Below, piece after piece: positions 63,492 to 64,000 of a stretch of 64,000 bases of DNA. The notes beneath the pieces were generated by a model. The model was not told the origin of the DNA, searched no databases, and was given only the letters and a program-made list of their open reading frames with translations. Source of the DNA: Shinella sp. H4-D48. Its GTDB lineage: Bacteria > Pseudomonadota > Alphaproteobacteria > Rhizobiales > Rhizobiaceae. The stretch is taken from the NCBI RefSeq assembly GCF_022637395.1, contig NZ_CP093339.1, positions 124,001 to 188,000 on the forward strand, in the 5' to 3' direction. Positions within the stretch are counted from its first letter, which is position 1; each line of letters opens with the position of its first letter. The position numbers and the translations under genes were made by a program.

Positions 63492-64000
63492 ATGCAACTT
63501 ACATTCACGGCAGAAGGTCGGACCTGGCCAATTCGTCTGAGCGGAAATGCGACCCGCACACGCACGGCACTGCTTGCGAGTTTGCCTCTGCGCCTTCAGC
63601 TGCACACGCCGAAAATCGCCGGCAGCCACATCTACTGGCATGCGCCGTTCGTCGAGGATGTGGAAGGCGCAACCCACGTGCTCGACGCGAAGGCCGGTGC
63701 CTTTATCTATTGGCCCGTCCGTCAGTTCCTGGAGATCACGTTTGCTCCCTTGCAGGCGGAGAACGCGCAGATCACCGTGCTTGGGCAGCTAGACGCACCG
63801 GTCGACGGTATCGCAGAACTCGCTGCAATGCTGAAGAACGAGCAGGGCCATCGGATCATCGAGGGAACGCTTGCCTTAGCCGAGGGGGAGGAGACCGAAG
63901 CGACGGCTGCGGCTTCATCTCTGTTGCCTGATGATCTTGTGTCACGCCGAAAGACGCTGTGGGATGCCATGCCTGACGATATCGCGCGCCTGACGGTATC
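63492..64000 (+). CDS. DUF3830-like (cyclophilin-like fold) protein, 3'-truncated by the window edge
   Basis: The frame from ATG 63492 is open to the end of the window, giving at least 169 residues; GGGAACGGGAA lies directly upstream. The start (MQLTFTAEGRTWPIRL) and the blocks PKIAGSHIYWHAPFVEDVEG and AGAFIYWPVRQFLEITF with a Gly-rich turn style fit the DUF3830/cyclophilin-like small-molecule-binding fold found in catabolic operons. Function is unknown. The upstream operator copy ties it to the mutase-like and flavoprotein genes. The C-terminus is not seen. Confidence 0.66.
   Translation, partial: MQLTFTAEGRTWPIRLSGNATRTRTALLASLPLRLQLHTPKIAGSHIYWHAPFVEDVEGATHVLDAKAGAFIYWPVRQFLEITFAPLQAENAQITVLGQLDAPVDGIAELAAMLKNEQGHRIIEGTLALAEGEETEATAAASSLLPDDLVSRRKTLWDAMPDDIARLTV

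Noticed and set aside
1-64000. CRISPR arrays, tRNA/rRNA genes, prophage or transposase genes
   Set aside because: No regularly spaced repeats, no cloverleaf-like or rRNA sequence and no integrase or transposase motif was seen on reading both strands.

Overview
The window looks like chromid or chromosome DNA from a member of the Rhizobiaceae (Sinorhizobium/Ensifer/Shinella/Rhizobium type). The main reason is a nearly complete succinoglycan (exo) cluster whose gene order and strand pattern match my recollection of the Sinorhizobium meliloti cluster. Supporting signs are an ACR3-type arsenic operon, FixK/FNR-type boxes and a RIME-like double-palindrome repeat. Coding density is high, codon use is GC-rich throughout, and no rRNA, tRNA, CRISPR array or insertion sequence was seen.

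Left part (1-18.6 kb). A 5'-truncated AraC-type regulator and an outer-membrane channel-like protein come first. A second AraC-type regulator at 2.4-3.4 kb is divergent from a long operon (3545-18625). The operon encodes an acyl-CoA synthetase, SDR, thiolase, acyl-CoA dehydrogenase, enoyl-CoA hydratase, 3-hydroxyisobutyryl-CoA hydrolase, 3-hydroxyisobutyrate dehydrogenase, ETF:ubiquinone oxidoreductase, propionyl-CoA carboxylase (both subunits) and methylmalonyl-CoA mutase. Together these could activate and oxidise short branched-chain acids (isobutyrate, 2-methylbutyrate) to succinyl-CoA. mmsA is absent. A 25-codon remnant resembling the N-terminus of methylmalonyl-CoA epimerase follows the mutase.

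Iron region (19-27.4 kb). A TonB-dependent receptor with an N-terminal signalling domain precedes a periplasmic binding protein, two permeases and an ATPase. A FecI-type ECF sigma factor, a FecR-type regulator and a DUF2218 protein follow. This is a self-contained Fec-like cell-surface signalling and uptake locus. After it lie a decayed RND efflux-pump gene and an acetyltransferase.

Arsenic and microaerobic region (28.8-39.8 kb). The minus-strand operon arsR - hybrid remnant ORF - acr3 - arsC - arsH gives arsenic resistance. Next come a P1B-type metal ATPase, a PNPOx-like flavoprotein, acetate kinase, a MaoC-phosphotransacetylase fusion and phosphoketolase. FixK/FNR-like boxes lie upstream of the ATPase (31824-31837) and between the pta-type gene and xfp (37207-37220), suggesting joint low-oxygen control.

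Exo region (40-59.8 kb). The order is exoP, N, O, M, A, L, K, H, T (minus), W, V (plus), U, X (minus), Y, F, Q, Z (plus). Sugar transfer, decoration, polymerisation, export, cleavage and ExoX control are all covered. exoI is missing between exoH and exoT, and exoB does not follow exoZ.

Right end (59.8-64 kb). A KstD-like flavoprotein is divergent from a fused cobalamin-binding mutase-like protein, followed by a DUF3830-like gene that runs off the window. A 15-bp operator-like sequence is repeated, inverted, in both intergenic regions. This is the best candidate for an undescribed pathway in the window.
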